Below the pieces are notes generated by a model that worked only from the letters and a program-made list of their open reading frames with translations, ran no database searches and was not told the DNA's origin. Both the position numbers and the translations under genes were made by a program. Positions 7,447 through 16,962 of a stretch of 64,000 nt of DNA are shown one piece after another (the first letter of the stretch is position 1; each line of letters begins with the position of its first letter). The DNA lies in contig JADKKJ010000012.1 in assembly GCA_016720565.1 (NCBI GenBank), positions 62,001-126,000 of the forward strand, in the 5' to 3' direction. The DNA is from Chitinophagaceae bacterium. GTDB lineage: Bacteria > Bacteroidota > Bacteroidia > Chitinophagales > Chitinophagaceae.

Positions 7447-8712
7447 TTGAAGGTTGCAGGTTTCATAGCGGATCGTATCGCATTCAGTAAAGGGAATGAA
7501 AAAGGACGGTCCTCCTTTTCCCGATTCATCATCCGGCTCTCTGTAGTGGCAACGGTCATCAGCGTAATGGTAATGATCCTCACCCTTTCATTTGCCAACG
7601 GATTTCAGGAAACTATCAGCCAGAAAGTATTCAGTTTTATTGGCCATATCCGCATCAAGGAAAAAGAACCCGACAAAGCCATTATTTCAGAAGAAACTCC
7701 CATTTTAAAAAATGACAGCCTGGTAGACCAGGTTCGAAAAGACCCCGATGTGGAGAGCATTTATCCTTATGCCAGTAAGAATGCCATGCTGAAGACCAAA
7801 ACAGGTATTGAATCGGTACTGGTAAAAGGATTGGACAGCAGTTATGATTTTAACCGTTTCCAACGATTTATGGTGGAAGGAAGGCCCATTGGTTTCAGCA
7901 GGGAAAGCTATAAAAGGGAGATCATGGTATCAGCATATACCGCTTCCCAGATGAATATCAAATTACACGACCGCATCCTGGTCTATTTTATCCGGCCGCC
8001 CGATAGTACAGGGGAAAGAAAAATGGGAACCGATAAACTGGAAGTCGTTGGGATCTATAAAACCGGTATTGAAGATTATGATCGAAATTTCTGCATCACC
8101 GATATCAAACTTATACGAAGGCTGAATTACTGGCAGCCGGATGAAATAGCAGGTTATGAGATATTTCTAAAGGACTATACTAAAATAGATTCTGTCGCAA
8201 ACCGGATCTATGAAGCTGATAATTTCCCAATGACATGGAATACGGTGAGTGCCCGGGATATTTCACCCAATATCTTTTCATGGCTGGGATTAATGGATAA
8301 GAACAGGAACATACTCATCAGCCTGATGCTGGTGATCGCTATCATCAACCTTATTACCTGCCTGATCATACTGGTGCTGGAAAGAATACGCATGATCGGT
8401 ATACTAAAATCCCTGGGGGCCACAAACTGGACGGTTCAGCAGATCTTTATCCGCTATGCCGCTATCATTGCCGGAAGAGGAATAGTTATTGGCGCGACGA
8501 TCGGCATCTTAATATCCGTCATTCAGCAAAAAACCGGTTTTATAAAACTTAAGGAAGAAGCATATTATGTGGATACCGCGGCGATAAAAATAGTCTGGTG
8601 GCAGGTAGGCGCAATATGCGGAGGAAGTTTATTGATCACTATGCTGGTGCTTATGATCCCTTCTTTCATCATCCGGAAAGTTCAGCCCGTCAGGGCCATT
8701 CAGTTCCGCTGA
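7447..8712 (+). CDS. ABC transporter permease, LolC/LolE-like (FtsX fold)
   Basis: A 421-residue inner-membrane protein with the MacB/FtsX layout: one N-terminal helix (about 28-52), a long periplasmic domain, and three C-terminal helices (roughly 285-310, 335-358, 380-405). ERIRMIGILKSLGATNW just after the second helix is the conserved coupling stretch that contacts the ATPase. LolC/E-type permeases extract lipoproteins from the inner membrane with LolD, which is not encoded nearby. The start is TTG; it gives the usual N terminus for the family (KVAGFIADRIAFSKG). A TATTTTTG -7-like element lies at 7406-7413. Substrate assignment to lipoproteins is inferred. Confidence 0.82.
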   Translation: MKVAGFIADRIAFSKGNEKGRSSFSRFIIRLSVVATVISVMVMILTLSFANGFQETISQKVFSFIGHIRIKEKEPDKAIISEETPILKNDSLVDQVRKDPDVESIYPYASKNAMLKTKTGIESVLVKGLDSSYDFNRFQRFMVEGRPIGFSRESYKREIMVSAYTASQMNIKLHDRILVYFIRPPDSTGERKMGTDKLEVVGIYKTGIEDYDRNFCITDIKLIRRLNYWQPDEIAGYEIFLKDYTKIDSVANRIYEADNFPMTWNTVSARDISPNIFSWLGLMDKNRNILISLMLVIAIINLITCLIILVLERIRMIGILKSLGATNWTVQQIFIRYAAIIAGRGIVIGATIGILISVIQQKTGFIKLKEEAYYVDTAAIKIVWWQVGAICGGSLLITMLVLMIPSFIIRKVQPVRAIQFR

Positions 8713-8727
8713 TCATTAATTGATCCA

Positions 8728-9462
8728 TTATTTTAACAGGTGGGATAATATGATTCCCGTGGCTACTGCGGCATTCAGCGATTCTGCTTTCCCGATTTTA
8801 GGAATGGTCAGTTTCTCATTCACCAGTTTCAGTATTGATTCGCTTATACCCCTGGATTCATTGCCGATGATCATGATCCCTTCTTTCAATGGGGGCATAT
8901 CCTGAATGGACCGGCCATTTAATACTGCCGCATATATATTCATTTCCTGTTCGCCCAGCCATGTTTCCAGGTCAGTATAATAACAGTTTACCCTGGCAAT
9001 ACTACCCATGGTGGATTGTACGACCTTGGGATTATATATATCTGCAGATCGGGTACTGCAAACCAACTGGTCGATCCCGTACCAATCTGCCAGCCGGATA
9101 ATGGTACCCATATTTCCAGGGTCCTGGATATCATCCAAAGCCAGGGTGAACCGGCCTTTCGTTGCCAGCACAGGCTTTACAGGGAATTGCTCCAAAACAG
9201 CCAGCACCTGGTTAGGGCTGCTTAGGGAGGATATCCTTTCAAGCTCAAGGCTGGAAATGCTGGTAATGTTGAACTTTTTGGCAAGGGAACCATGTGTTTC
9301 GATCCATTCTTCCAGGGCCAGTACTTCCTTAACTTTTACGTTTTCCTCTCTTAAAAGCTCTTCCACGATCTTTGGGCCTTCAGCAATAAATAAGCCCTCA
9401 GAATCTCTGAATTTTTTCTGGCCTAAAGTTTGGATATATTTGAGCCTGGTTTTAGACAGCAT
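8728..9462 (-). CDS. TrmH/SpoU-family RNA 2'-O-methyltransferase
   Basis: A 244-residue SPOUT-class enzyme that methylates ribose 2'-OH of rRNA or tRNA with S-adenosylmethionine. The N-terminal substrate-binding part (about 1-90) precedes the trefoil-knot domain. Knot motifs are visible: DDIQDPGNMGTIIRLADW (motif 1, about 109-126), IIGNESRGIS (motif 2) and KAESLNAAVATGIILSHLL (motif 3, at the C terminus). The N-terminal region resembles the 23S rRNA Gm2251/RlmB and TsnR-like branch, but the target nucleotide cannot be assigned. The gene is divergent from tamL, with 21 bp between the starts. Confidence 0.88.
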   Translation of the reverse strand: MLSKTRLKYIQTLGQKKFRDSEGLFIAEGPKIVEELLREENVKVKEVLALEEWIETHGSLAKKFNITSISSLELERISSLSSPNQVLAVLEQFPVKPVLATKGRFTLALDDIQDPGNMGTIIRLADWYGIDQLVCSTRSADIYNPKVVQSTMGSIARVNCYYTDLETWLGEQEMNIYAAVLNGRSIQDMPPLKEGIMIIGNESRGISESILKLVNEKLTIPKIGKAESLNAAVATGIILSHLLK

Positions 9463-9483
9463 TGCACTACGTTTTAACCTATT

Positions 9484-11808
9484 ATGCCAACCGATCTTTC
9501 GAAATTACGGCAGTTATCAGCAAAAGCAGGGCTCACCTGCTTTCTTATTTTTTTGATGGCCGGTTGTACGGTCATCAAGGATTATCCTAAGAACAAACCT
9601 TTTGTTTATAAAACGAACATTAACCTTCAGGGCGACCTCACGACCGCCGAACAGCAATTATTGAACGCAAGGCTTAAGTCGCAGCTGGAAGATAGCCTCC
9701 GCCCCCGATCTGTTTCCAAATTTTTTTACAGTGTGCTGAAGAAACCTCCGGTGTTTGATACGGCCAATGCCGGTAAATCGCTGGTCTATATGGATAAGCT
9801 GCTCACCTCACAGGGCTATTTTCGCGATACTGCTAATTATACTTACCGAATTGATACTGTCAGGGACCAGTTAAGGACCACCATAACTTTTACTGTCCGG
9901 CCCGGGAAGGTTACCCGAATTGATTCGCTGGCCTATAAGATCCAGCAACCAGAATTGCAGCGCCTCGCCACTTCCGAGCCGGCTAAGGCAATCATCAAAA
10001 AAGGTGATCCGTTTGCCACAGGAGCAGTTGGAGCAGAACTGGACCGGCTGGTGGAACTTTACCGCGATAACGGCTATATGCGCATTACAAGGGAAGAACT
10101 GATCGGCTTATGGGATACACTGGATATCTCATTGCTACGCCCAACCCTTGATCCATTTGAACAGACCCAGATGCTGGAATTATTACAACAAAGAAGAGAT
10201 CACCCTACTGCCAGCCTCGATATCACCTTAAGGCCCGGACTCGATAGCAGTAAAATAAAAAAATTTTATGTTGGGAATATCACGGTCTATCCCGACGTTA
10301 GTTTCGATACAACCGGGTACCATGCAAAAGCCGTGAAAGTGAAAGATGTGAATGTGGTCTATTACCGCAACATTTTTAAACCAAGGATCTTTCCCCAGAA
10401 TATTTATTTTAAGCACGGTGAACTGTATGACCAGCGTAATTATTTCCGGACCATCAATCGTTTTAATTCTTTAGGGTCATGGCGACTCGTAAATATAGAA
10501 CAGGTACCGCGACGAGATCAGGACACGGCAGATTTCACAATAAAACTAACCCCGGCAAAAAAATACTCCTTCTTCGCCAACCTGGAAGGAAGTAATAACA
10601 ACAATGCTGTATCCGGGAATTTATTCGGCATAGCAGTGAACATTGGACTCCAGAACAGGAATTTCCTTCGCGCCGCCAACCAGGCCAATACAAATATCCG
10701 TTACGGAATTGAAACGGGCCGTGATACCGCCACTGATGTAAAATTCATTCAGACAAGACAACTGAGCTTAAGTCATACCATTTATTTCCCAAGGCCTATT
10801 CCGGCTATGCTATGGATACCGGAAAAAGTGAGAAATACTTTTCGCACGGTCCTTTCATTGAATGCGGCTATCACCGAACGAAGGGAACTGTATAACCTCA
10901 ATACCATAAACGGATCCTGGGGGTATAATTTTGTGAGCCGAAAAAAATCTTATACGATTCGTCTCCCGAATATTGAATATGCACAGTTTGATTCAAAACC
11001 CAGGCTGGATACCATATTCCTCGATAACCCTTCCCTTCGGAATATTTTCACTGACGGGCTTATTTCTTCCGTCAGTATAGGTGTAAATATCCCGGGCAGT
11101 CTTAATGGCCAGGTGAATAATCTCCGGCTGAACGGAGAAGTATCAGGGCTCTTATTGGGATTGGTCAGGAATAAATTCCTCGATGAAAACCTTTACCGCT
11201 TCCTGAAATTAGATATGGACTTTGCACAAAAATTTGAATTCAAAAGGTCAACATTAGTTTACCATTTCTTTGGCGGGCTTGGCTATGAACTGAATTCAAC
11301 CACCAATCCGCTTAAACAATACAATCTGCCATTCTTCCGCCAGTATTTTGCAGGAGGGCCTAATAGTATGCGGGCATGGGGACTTCGAAAACTGGGACCT
11401 GGTTCATCCATAAAATCATATGATATCGCGCCAGACCGTTATGGTGATGTACAACTGGAGACCAACCTGGAATATCGTTTTCCATTGATGCGCCCATTTG
11501 GTATCAACGTGAATGGGGCCTTATTTACAGATATAGGCAATATCTGGTTCCTTAAATCAGCGCCCGACCGCGCACCGGAAGAAGTATTTAATTTCAGTCG
11601 CCTGGGTAAAGACCTTGCGGTAGGTGTAGGTGGTGGACTTCGTATAGATTTCAGTTATTTTGTAATAAGGCTCGACTATTCGTTCAAAGCCAAAGACCCC
11701 TCTCCATCACCTAACAGGGCTAACGTACAGAACAAATGGTTTGGCTATAAAAACTGGAGCGAAGCTGATCAGTTCCAACTGGCCATCAGTTATCCCTTCA
11801 TACTCTGA
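9484..11808 (+). CDS. tamL: TamL: lipoprotein Omp85/BamA-TamA family outer-membrane protein
   Basis: A 774-residue outer-membrane assembly factor. A lipobox LMAGC places the lipidated cysteine at residue 28, which separates TamL of Bacteroidota from ordinary TamA. POTRA-like repeats fill roughly residues 30-330, including a segment on a growing hairpin (GDPFATGAVGAELDRLVELY). The C-terminal Omp85 barrel spans about 350-774, ends in aromatic-rich strands, and has the L6-type loop stretch FFRQYFAGGPNSMRAWGLR. It should cooperate with a TamB-like protein, not found in this window. The alternative label BamA is less likely because BamA is not a lipoprotein and usually has five POTRA domains. Confidence 0.82.
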   Translation: MPTDLSKLRQLSAKAGLTCFLIFLMAGCTVIKDYPKNKPFVYKTNINLQGDLTTAEQQLLNARLKSQLEDSLRPRSVSKFFYSVLKKPPVFDTANAGKSLVYMDKLLTSQGYFRDTANYTYRIDTVRDQLRTTITFTVRPGKVTRIDSLAYKIQQPELQRLATSEPAKAIIKKGDPFATGAVGAELDRLVELYRDNGYMRITREELIGLWDTLDISLLRPTLDPFEQTQMLELLQQRRDHPTASLDITLRPGLDSSKIKKFYVGNITVYPDVSFDTTGYHAKAVKVKDVNVVYYRNIFKPRIFPQNIYFKHGELYDQRNYFRTINRFNSLGSWRLVNIEQVPRRDQDTADFTIKLTPAKKYSFFANLEGSNNNNAVSGNLFGIAVNIGLQNRNFLRAANQANTNIRYGIETGRDTATDVKFIQTRQLSLSHTIYFPRPIPAMLWIPEKVRNTFRTVLSLNAAITERRELYNLNTINGSWGYNFVSRKKSYTIRLPNIEYAQFDSKPRLDTIFLDNPSLRNIFTDGLISSVSIGVNIPGSLNGQVNNLRLNGEVSGLLLGLVRNKFLDENLYRFLKLDMDFAQKFEFKRSTLVYHFFGGLGYELNSTTNPLKQYNLPFFRQYFAGGPNSMRAWGLRKLGPGSSIKSYDIAPDRYGDVQLETNLEYRFPLMRPFGINVNGALFTDIGNIWFLKSAPDRAPEEVFNFSRLGKDLAVGVGGGLRIDFSYFVIRLDYSFKAKDPSPSPNRANVQNKWFGYKNWSEADQFQLAISYPFIL

Positions 11809-11856
11809 TCAGTTAAGAAAGTTCTTACTCTTTAACTATATACCGGCACGATCGTT

Positions 11857-12537
11857 TCAGTCAGTTTTTTTATCCAGGGTCTTCTCAAACTCATCCATAC
11901 CCATTGCATCTTCCAGCCGGAATGCACCGATACGGGTTCGGCATAGCCCACTGAGGTAAGCACCGCATCCTAAAGCTTTACCAAAATCATTGGCCAGGCT
12001 GCGAATATAGGTTCCTGTAGTGCAGACCACCCTGAACTGTACAACAGGCAATGCTATATGGGTGATCTCAAATTCTTTTATTGTAACAGTTCTTGGCTCC
12101 AGTTTTACGTCAATGCCCTGCCTCGCCAATTCATAAACCCTGATCCCATCTTTTTTTATAGCGGAGTGAGCCGGCGGCACTTGTTGTATCTCACCCATAA
12201 AAGCAATGGTGGCTGCTTTTATTTTTTCTACAGTGATCCCCTCCAGCGATCTTTTTTCGACAGGCTCCGATTCCAGATCATAGGTGGGCGTAACAGCGCC
12301 CAAGGTAAAACTGCCGGTATATTCTTTTTCCTGCGCCATGAATTCATTGATACGCTTGGTAAATTTACCGGTACATATGATAAGTAACCCGGTAGCCAGC
12401 GGATCAAGCGTTCCCGCATGCCCAACTTTTTTTATCCTCACAAGATTCCTGATCTTCCGGACCGCATCAAAAGAGGTCCATTGAAAAGGTTTATTGATCA
12501 GCAATACTCTTCCTTCCTCAAAACTATTTTCCGGCAT
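11857..12537 (-). CDS. truB: tRNA pseudouridine-55 synthase TruB
   Basis: Isomerises U55 in the T-loop of tRNAs. The catalytic motif HAGTLDPLATGLL carries Asp45. KPFQWTSFDAV (16-26) and the downstream QQVPPAHSAIKKDGIRVYE and CTTGTYIRSLANDFG segments are TruB signatures. The length of 226 residues is short for TruB because the C-terminal PUA domain is absent, which is common in Bacteroidota. It is convergent with tamL and upstream of no clear partner; the DUF58-MoxR group lies beyond a 65-bp gap. Confidence 0.93.
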   Translation of the reverse strand: MPENSFEEGRVLLINKPFQWTSFDAVRKIRNLVRIKKVGHAGTLDPLATGLLIICTGKFTKRINEFMAQEKEYTGSFTLGAVTPTYDLESEPVEKRSLEGITVEKIKAATIAFMGEIQQVPPAHSAIKKDGIRVYELARQGIDVKLEPRTVTIKEFEITHIALPVVQFRVVCTTGTYIRSLANDFGKALGCGAYLSGLCRTRIGAFRLEDAMGMDEFEKTLDKKTD

Positions 12538-12602
12538 GTAATGAATTTGATCGCGTAAATCTCGCCTTTAATTGGCAAATCCCGCAAAAAACAAAGGATC
12601 GA

Positions 12603-13946
12603 TCAGATAGATAACCTGGTTTTTAATTCGAGATATTTATTTACAGTGTTCACCGTGAGATTTTCGGGACTGGTGAGTATGGAGATAATGCCATTCTTCT
12701 GAAGTTCCTTCACCATTAATTTCTTCTCATAGGTGAATTTATCGGCGATGGTCTTGATATAGATCTCCTCAAGGCTTCCTGCTTTTTTTTCAACCATAGA
12801 CCTTAATTCAGTATTCTCAAAAAACACGACCATCAGCAAATGGTACCTGGCTATTTTTTTAAGCGCGGGCATTTCGCGCTGCAGTGATTCCATCGATTCG
12901 TAATTCGTGAACAACACCAATAAACTTCTTGTGCTGATTCGATTTCTTATCACGGAGAATAATTTTTCGAGATCTGGTTCCAGAAATCGGGTCTCCTGCC
13001 TGTACAGTGTCTCCAGCACCTGGTTCATCTGTGTTGGCTTTTTATCTGCCGGCAGGAATATGTCTACGTCCTTCTCAAAACAGATCAGCCCTGCCCTGTC
13101 CTGCTTTACCAATGCCACATTGCTAAGTACAAGTGTTGCATTGATGGCATGATCCAGTAAACTAAGCCCATTGAAAGGCATCTTCATCACCCGCCCTTTA
13201 TTCAGCAGGCAATAGATCTGCTGGCTTCGTTCATCCGTAAAATTATTAACCATCAGCGCATCCTTTCGCGCTGTAGCCTTCCAGTTAATAGTACGGTAAT
13301 CATCCCCGCGAACATATTCTTTGATCTGTTCAAATTCCATACTATGGCCAATGCGACGAACCTTTCTTACTCCCAGTTCCTGTAAACGGTTACTGATGGC
13401 CAGCAACTGGTATCTCCGCATTTGCATATAGGAAGGATAGACCTTTACTACCTCTTCTGCCGGGAAAATAAAACGACGCTTTACAAAGCCCAGGGGAGCC
13501 TGCGCATAGGCGTTGATATCATGAAATGTATACGCCCCCCTTCCCAATGGTTTCAGTGTGTAGATCAGTTCATGGCTGCTGTTGGATGGCAGTTGCACCA
13601 GGCGCATCCAATCCCTGACCTGGAACTGCAGGGGGATCTCATCTATTACAAATAATTTTATTGTAAACCCATAACGGTTCTGTAAAATGAGGGTCACCTG
13701 GTTCTCATCACCCATACTGAACCTTTCTCCTGTTTCCCTTCGGGCGATCACCCCGTTTTTATTGCTGTAAACGAATGCCAGGTCTGCCAGCAGGCAAAGC
13801 AGCAGCAATACAAGTATCAATTGACCGATCAGCCGCAGGTCGGGCCAGAAATAACTGGCCGCAAAGAATACCGCGGAAAAACCGGCAACATAATAAACGA
13901 TATTGTTAAGAAATATGGATCGAAGCATGGTAATACTTATTTTCAT
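12603..13946 (-). CDS. DUF58 domain membrane protein of the MoxR cluster
   Basis: A 447-residue protein with two N-terminal helices (about 12-32 and 36-55), a beta-rich middle, and the DUF58 signature at about 190-235 (EFEQIKEYVRGDDYRTINWK followed by ATARKDALMVN). DUF58 is a degenerate von Willebrand A-like fold. DUF58 proteins are nearly always encoded beside MoxR ATPases and are thought to be recruited by them, but no biochemical role is settled. Its ATG overlaps the moxR stop codon (ATGA), so translation is coupled. It is the last gene of the cluster that begins at 17897. Confidence 0.88.
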   Translation of the reverse strand: MKISITMLRSIFLNNIVYYVAGFSAVFFAASYFWPDLRLIGQLILVLLLLCLLADLAFVYSNKNGVIARRETGERFSMGDENQVTLILQNRYGFTIKLFVIDEIPLQFQVRDWMRLVQLPSNSSHELIYTLKPLGRGAYTFHDINAYAQAPLGFVKRRFIFPAEEVVKVYPSYMQMRRYQLLAISNRLQELGVRKVRRIGHSMEFEQIKEYVRGDDYRTINWKATARKDALMVNNFTDERSQQIYCLLNKGRVMKMPFNGLSLLDHAINATLVLSNVALVKQDRAGLICFEKDVDIFLPADKKPTQMNQVLETLYRQETRFLEPDLEKLFSVIRNRISTRSLLVLFTNYESMESLQREMPALKKIARYHLLMVVFFENTELRSMVEKKAGSLEEIYIKTIADKFTYEKKLMVKELQKNGIISILTSPENLTVNTVNKYLELKTRLSI

Positions 13947-14920
13947 CTGGGCACATCCATGGCCTGGATGATCTGTTTGATCACTTCATCTTCTGTTATT
14001 CCTTCCATTTCTTTATCCGGGGTAAGAATGATACGGTGACGAAGTACCGCCGGAGCAACGGCCAGTATGTCATCCGGCGTAACAAAATCCCTTCCCATCA
14101 TGGCAGCTGTAGCTTTGGCAGCATTCATAATAGAAATAGAAGCCCTGGGAGAAGCGCCCAGGTATATGGATTTATGATTGCGTGTTTGATTCACCAGTCT
14201 GGCAATGAACTGAATCAGTTTTTCTTCTATCAGCAGGGTCCGGATCTGGTTCCTGAGTTCAATGATCTGGGGGCCGGTCAGTACAGGATGAATCATATCC
14301 ATAACCGGGCTATTGCCGATCTGGTGAAACAATTGAAGGATACTGACCTCTTCTGCTTCGGAAGGATAGGGCACCATGATCTTGAATAAGAACCTGTCCA
14401 ATTGCGCTTCAGGCAGTCTATAAGTACCTTCCTGCTCAACCGGGTTCTGCGTAGCCAGTACCATAAATGGAGAAGCCATGGCATAGGTCCTCCCATCTAT
14501 TGTGGCCTGCCTTTCTTCCATGATCTCTAATAGGGCCGACTGTGTTTTTGCCGGGGCCCGGTTGATCTCATCCACCAGGATGATATTACTGAATACAGGG
14601 CCTTTCTTAAAATCAAAGCTGGCCTCTTTTGGATTGAAGACCGGGGTACCCAATACATCTGAAGGCATCAGGTCTGGAGTGAACTGCACCCTTGAGAATC
14701 CCGCATCCACCGTTTTCGCGATCAGTTTAGCGGTAAGGGTTTTGGCCACACCCGGCACTCCTTCTATCAGCACATGTCCATCTGCCAGCAATGCCGTTAT
14801 GATCAGCCTTACCATTTCATCCTGGCCTATGATCACCTTGCGGATCTCGGTGCTGATCGAGTTTACCGCCTGGTTCAAAGCGGTCATGTCGGTTCTCTGT
14901 TGAAAGATCGGTTCTTCCAT
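13943..14920 (-). CDS. MoxR-family AAA+ ATPase
   Basis: A 325-residue cytoplasmic AAA+ protein. Walker A is GVPGVAKT (54-61), Walker B is ILVDEIN (114-120), sensor 1 is the ATQNP segment, and the lid carries the MoxR-typical SPRASISI. MoxR ATPases act as chaperones that mature protein complexes, often with von Willebrand proteins. It sits between a DUF4350 protein upstream and DUF58 downstream, all on the minus strand with overlaps or an 18-bp gap, which fits the 'MoxR proper' subfamily. Clients are unknown; the context suggests membrane or envelope complexes. Confidence 0.92.
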   Translation of the reverse strand: MEEPIFQQRTDMTALNQAVNSISTEIRKVIIGQDEMVRLIITALLADGHVLIEGVPGVAKTLTAKLIAKTVDAGFSRVQFTPDLMPSDVLGTPVFNPKEASFDFKKGPVFSNIILVDEINRAPAKTQSALLEIMEERQATIDGRTYAMASPFMVLATQNPVEQEGTYRLPEAQLDRFLFKIMVPYPSEAEEVSILQLFHQIGNSPVMDMIHPVLTGPQIIELRNQIRTLLIEEKLIQFIARLVNQTRNHKSIYLGASPRASISIMNAAKATAAMMGRDFVTPDDILAVAPAVLRHRIILTPDKEMEGITEDEVIKQIIQAMDVPR

Positions 14921-14938
14921 GTTTTTTGGTTTATGGGC

Positions 14939-16144
14939 CTAAGCCGTTCGGTAAAAATTTTCAAGCTTTTTATAAAATTCATTCAGCTGGTGCGCATTTA
15001 AATTATCTGCCTCCTCCATTCGTTTAATATCATTCACGATTCCCTGTATGCTATCTGCCTGCACACCGGTCTTGAACTGCAGGGTCTTTACAAATTTTTC
15101 ATCCAGCGCGCTGGTTGGGATCTTATACCGGCTGCGAACATGTTCGAGGAAATAAGCAGCCATTTTTTTCGCGAGGTTCTTATGGTCTCCTTTTTCATAA
15201 TAAAGCCTTCCAATGGTCTTTACAAAATCCATTGAATCATTGCGTGGCTTTTTATACTCGGGTATGAACCGTTGCTTCCTCCTCATCTCGGCAAGTGCAT
15301 ATACCAGTAAGGTCAGCAACCCGATTATCACCGCGGTACTCAAACCCGGATACTTCATCAGCACACTGAACCAGCTCTGCTTCCCTTCCGATCGATGCCT
15401 CCTGGTAAGAAAATACTCATCCCATACAATTCTGTTTATTCCCGGGGATAAATAGGACATGGCTCTTTCATAATACTCCATATTATGTTTATGCAGCAGA
15501 AAATAATTGGAAAAGGCCAGTGGTGCACGGTGCAGGAAAAAATGGCCACGGCCGGAATTTAACTGAATAAAATCCGGCACCCCTTCCTCCTCCCCCAACA
15601 CCAGCGCCCTGGAAGTATCCAGTCGGGTGAAATAGGAACTTTCGCCCGAGCCGGGGTAATACCAGGTTTTTTTACCGGGTCTCAATAAACTTAGAGAAAG
15701 GCTGTCTGAGCTAAAACGGGTCTTCACGGTATAATTCACAGAACTGCTTTCCGAATTCCTGATCAGCCGCTCTTCTGCATTATACGAAAGTTCAAAGCTG
15801 CTTACAAAAACATCATTACCTGCTTTAACAAAATCAATGATCTTGCCCATCTCAAATTCATCGGGGTCAAAATTTGGAGTGATACAGATATAGGCCTGTC
15901 TGGACCTGTCCATGGAAAGAGAATCCCAGAACCCCGGCATACTTTTACTGCTGGACACGCTCGCACCAGGAAATAATACAGGCAGTGTACGATAAGCCAC
16001 CTCGGTACCATAAGGGATCTTATCTTTTCTTTTTAAGGTCACTTTCTCTTCAAATCTTTTCCTGTCCCTCAAACCATAAAAAACCAACAACGCGGCCGCA
16101 AGGCCCGCAACCAGGAAAATAGTATATACAAAATTGCTTTTCAA
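14939..16144 (-). CDS. DUF4350 membrane protein
   Basis: A 401-residue protein with an N-terminal helix (about 6-24), an extracytoplasmic DUF4350 domain (roughly 45-230), a second helix near 264-284 (LSTAVIIGLLTLLVYALAEM) and a cytoplasmic C-terminal tail. The domain has a flavodoxin-like or GATase-like alternation (FVKAGNDVFVSSFEL), as found in proteins beside MoxR. The start is TTG at 16144 and overlaps the upstream stop as TTGA; no closer ATG preserves the first helix. Its place between the DUF4129-like protein and MoxR suggests it is a fixed component of that complex. Confidence 0.75.
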   Translation of the reverse strand: MKSNFVYTIFLVAGLAAALLVFYGLRDRKRFEEKVTLKRKDKIPYGTEVAYRTLPVLFPGASVSSSKSMPGFWDSLSMDRSRQAYICITPNFDPDEFEMGKIIDFVKAGNDVFVSSFELSYNAEERLIRNSESSSVNYTVKTRFSSDSLSLSLLRPGKKTWYYPGSGESSYFTRLDTSRALVLGEEEGVPDFIQLNSGRGHFFLHRAPLAFSNYFLLHKHNMEYYERAMSYLSPGINRIVWDEYFLTRRHRSEGKQSWFSVLMKYPGLSTAVIIGLLTLLVYALAEMRRKQRFIPEYKKPRNDSMDFVKTIGRLYYEKGDHKNLAKKMAAYFLEHVRSRYKIPTSALDEKFVKTLQFKTGVQADSIQGIVNDIKRMEEADNLNAHQLNEFYKKLENFYRTA

Positions 16145-16962
16145 TTCAATTGTTGATTCAATTTTCGAAAATCACCCGCTATCAATTCATAGTTTTCCCG
16201 GCTCACCTCGAAATGCCCATACCAGCTATATTCATAATGCCGTACCACCCTGAAAAAATCAGGATAAAAAGGCTTGCCGCCCAGTTGAAAAATATAATCC
16301 ATATTGGTTCGGTCCTGCCTGTACTGTATCAGGTTCTTTTCCGTGAGTATTTTCAGTAAGCGCAGGAACTCTATTCTTACCGCCAGCCGGTGGTCGCCAG
16401 CCACCAGGGCCTTCGTTAATTCTCTTTCGTAATTGATATCAAAAATGTTTTCAGGTAATTCCTCCTGGCTTACTTCCTTCACGATAACATCCTTCTTTCG
16501 GAACAGGCGAATATTATTATGGTAGAGATACCAGGCCAGGGCCACTCCAAAACCTCCAACCACCAGGATCCAGAACAGGGTCTTCACCCAATCTTTCATG
16601 AAAAACGGAGTGCTATAATCAGGCGCTTTGCTTTTTTTTATAAAGGAAGAATCCGCATACCAGAATGTTTTTTCTTTTTTGATCTCCTCCAGTTTTCCCG
16701 GGGGAAGATGCCGGGGAGTAACCTGTACCTTTTTGCCCGGTTGATCCAAAAAAGGATCTTCCTTTATTTCATCCTCCTGAAGCTTTTCATCCCTGCTACT
16801 TATCAGTGTATCCAAAACTTTTAGTGCAGAATCAACATCGGTGCTTACCTGCGCCGACAAAAAAATACTTCTTCCAAACAAAAGGAAAATAATGAATGAC
16901 CATCGTCTCAATGCGGAAAATGAACTCACTAAACTTCCTCCTCGTTTTTTGCCGGTGTCCAC
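16141..16962 (-). CDS. DUF4129-like membrane protein of the MoxR cluster
   Basis: A 273-residue protein with a signal-like helix (about 20-38), an extracytoplasmic linker rich in Asp, Glu and Lys (40-115), one transmembrane helix (about 127-148) and a cytoplasmic domain (155-273). The C-terminal pattern, ending in HYEYSWYGHFEVSRENYE, matches the DUF4129 tail found on transglutaminase-like partners of MoxR. Here the transglutaminase domain itself is missing. The start is GTG and overlaps the SpoIIM-like gene by 34 bp; the reading frame has no ATG that would keep the first helix, so the start is uncertain. Confidence 0.7.
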   Translation of the reverse strand: MDTGKKRGGSLVSSFSALRRWSFIIFLLFGRSIFLSAQVSTDVDSALKVLDTLISSRDEKLQEDEIKEDPFLDQPGKKVQVTPRHLPPGKLEEIKKEKTFWYADSSFIKKSKAPDYSTPFFMKDWVKTLFWILVVGGFGVALAWYLYHNNIRLFRKKDVIVKEVSQEELPENIFDINYERELTKALVAGDHRLAVRIEFLRLLKILTEKNLIQYRQDRTNMDYIFQLGGKPFYPDFFRVVRHYEYSWYGHFEVSRENYELIAGDFRKLNQQLN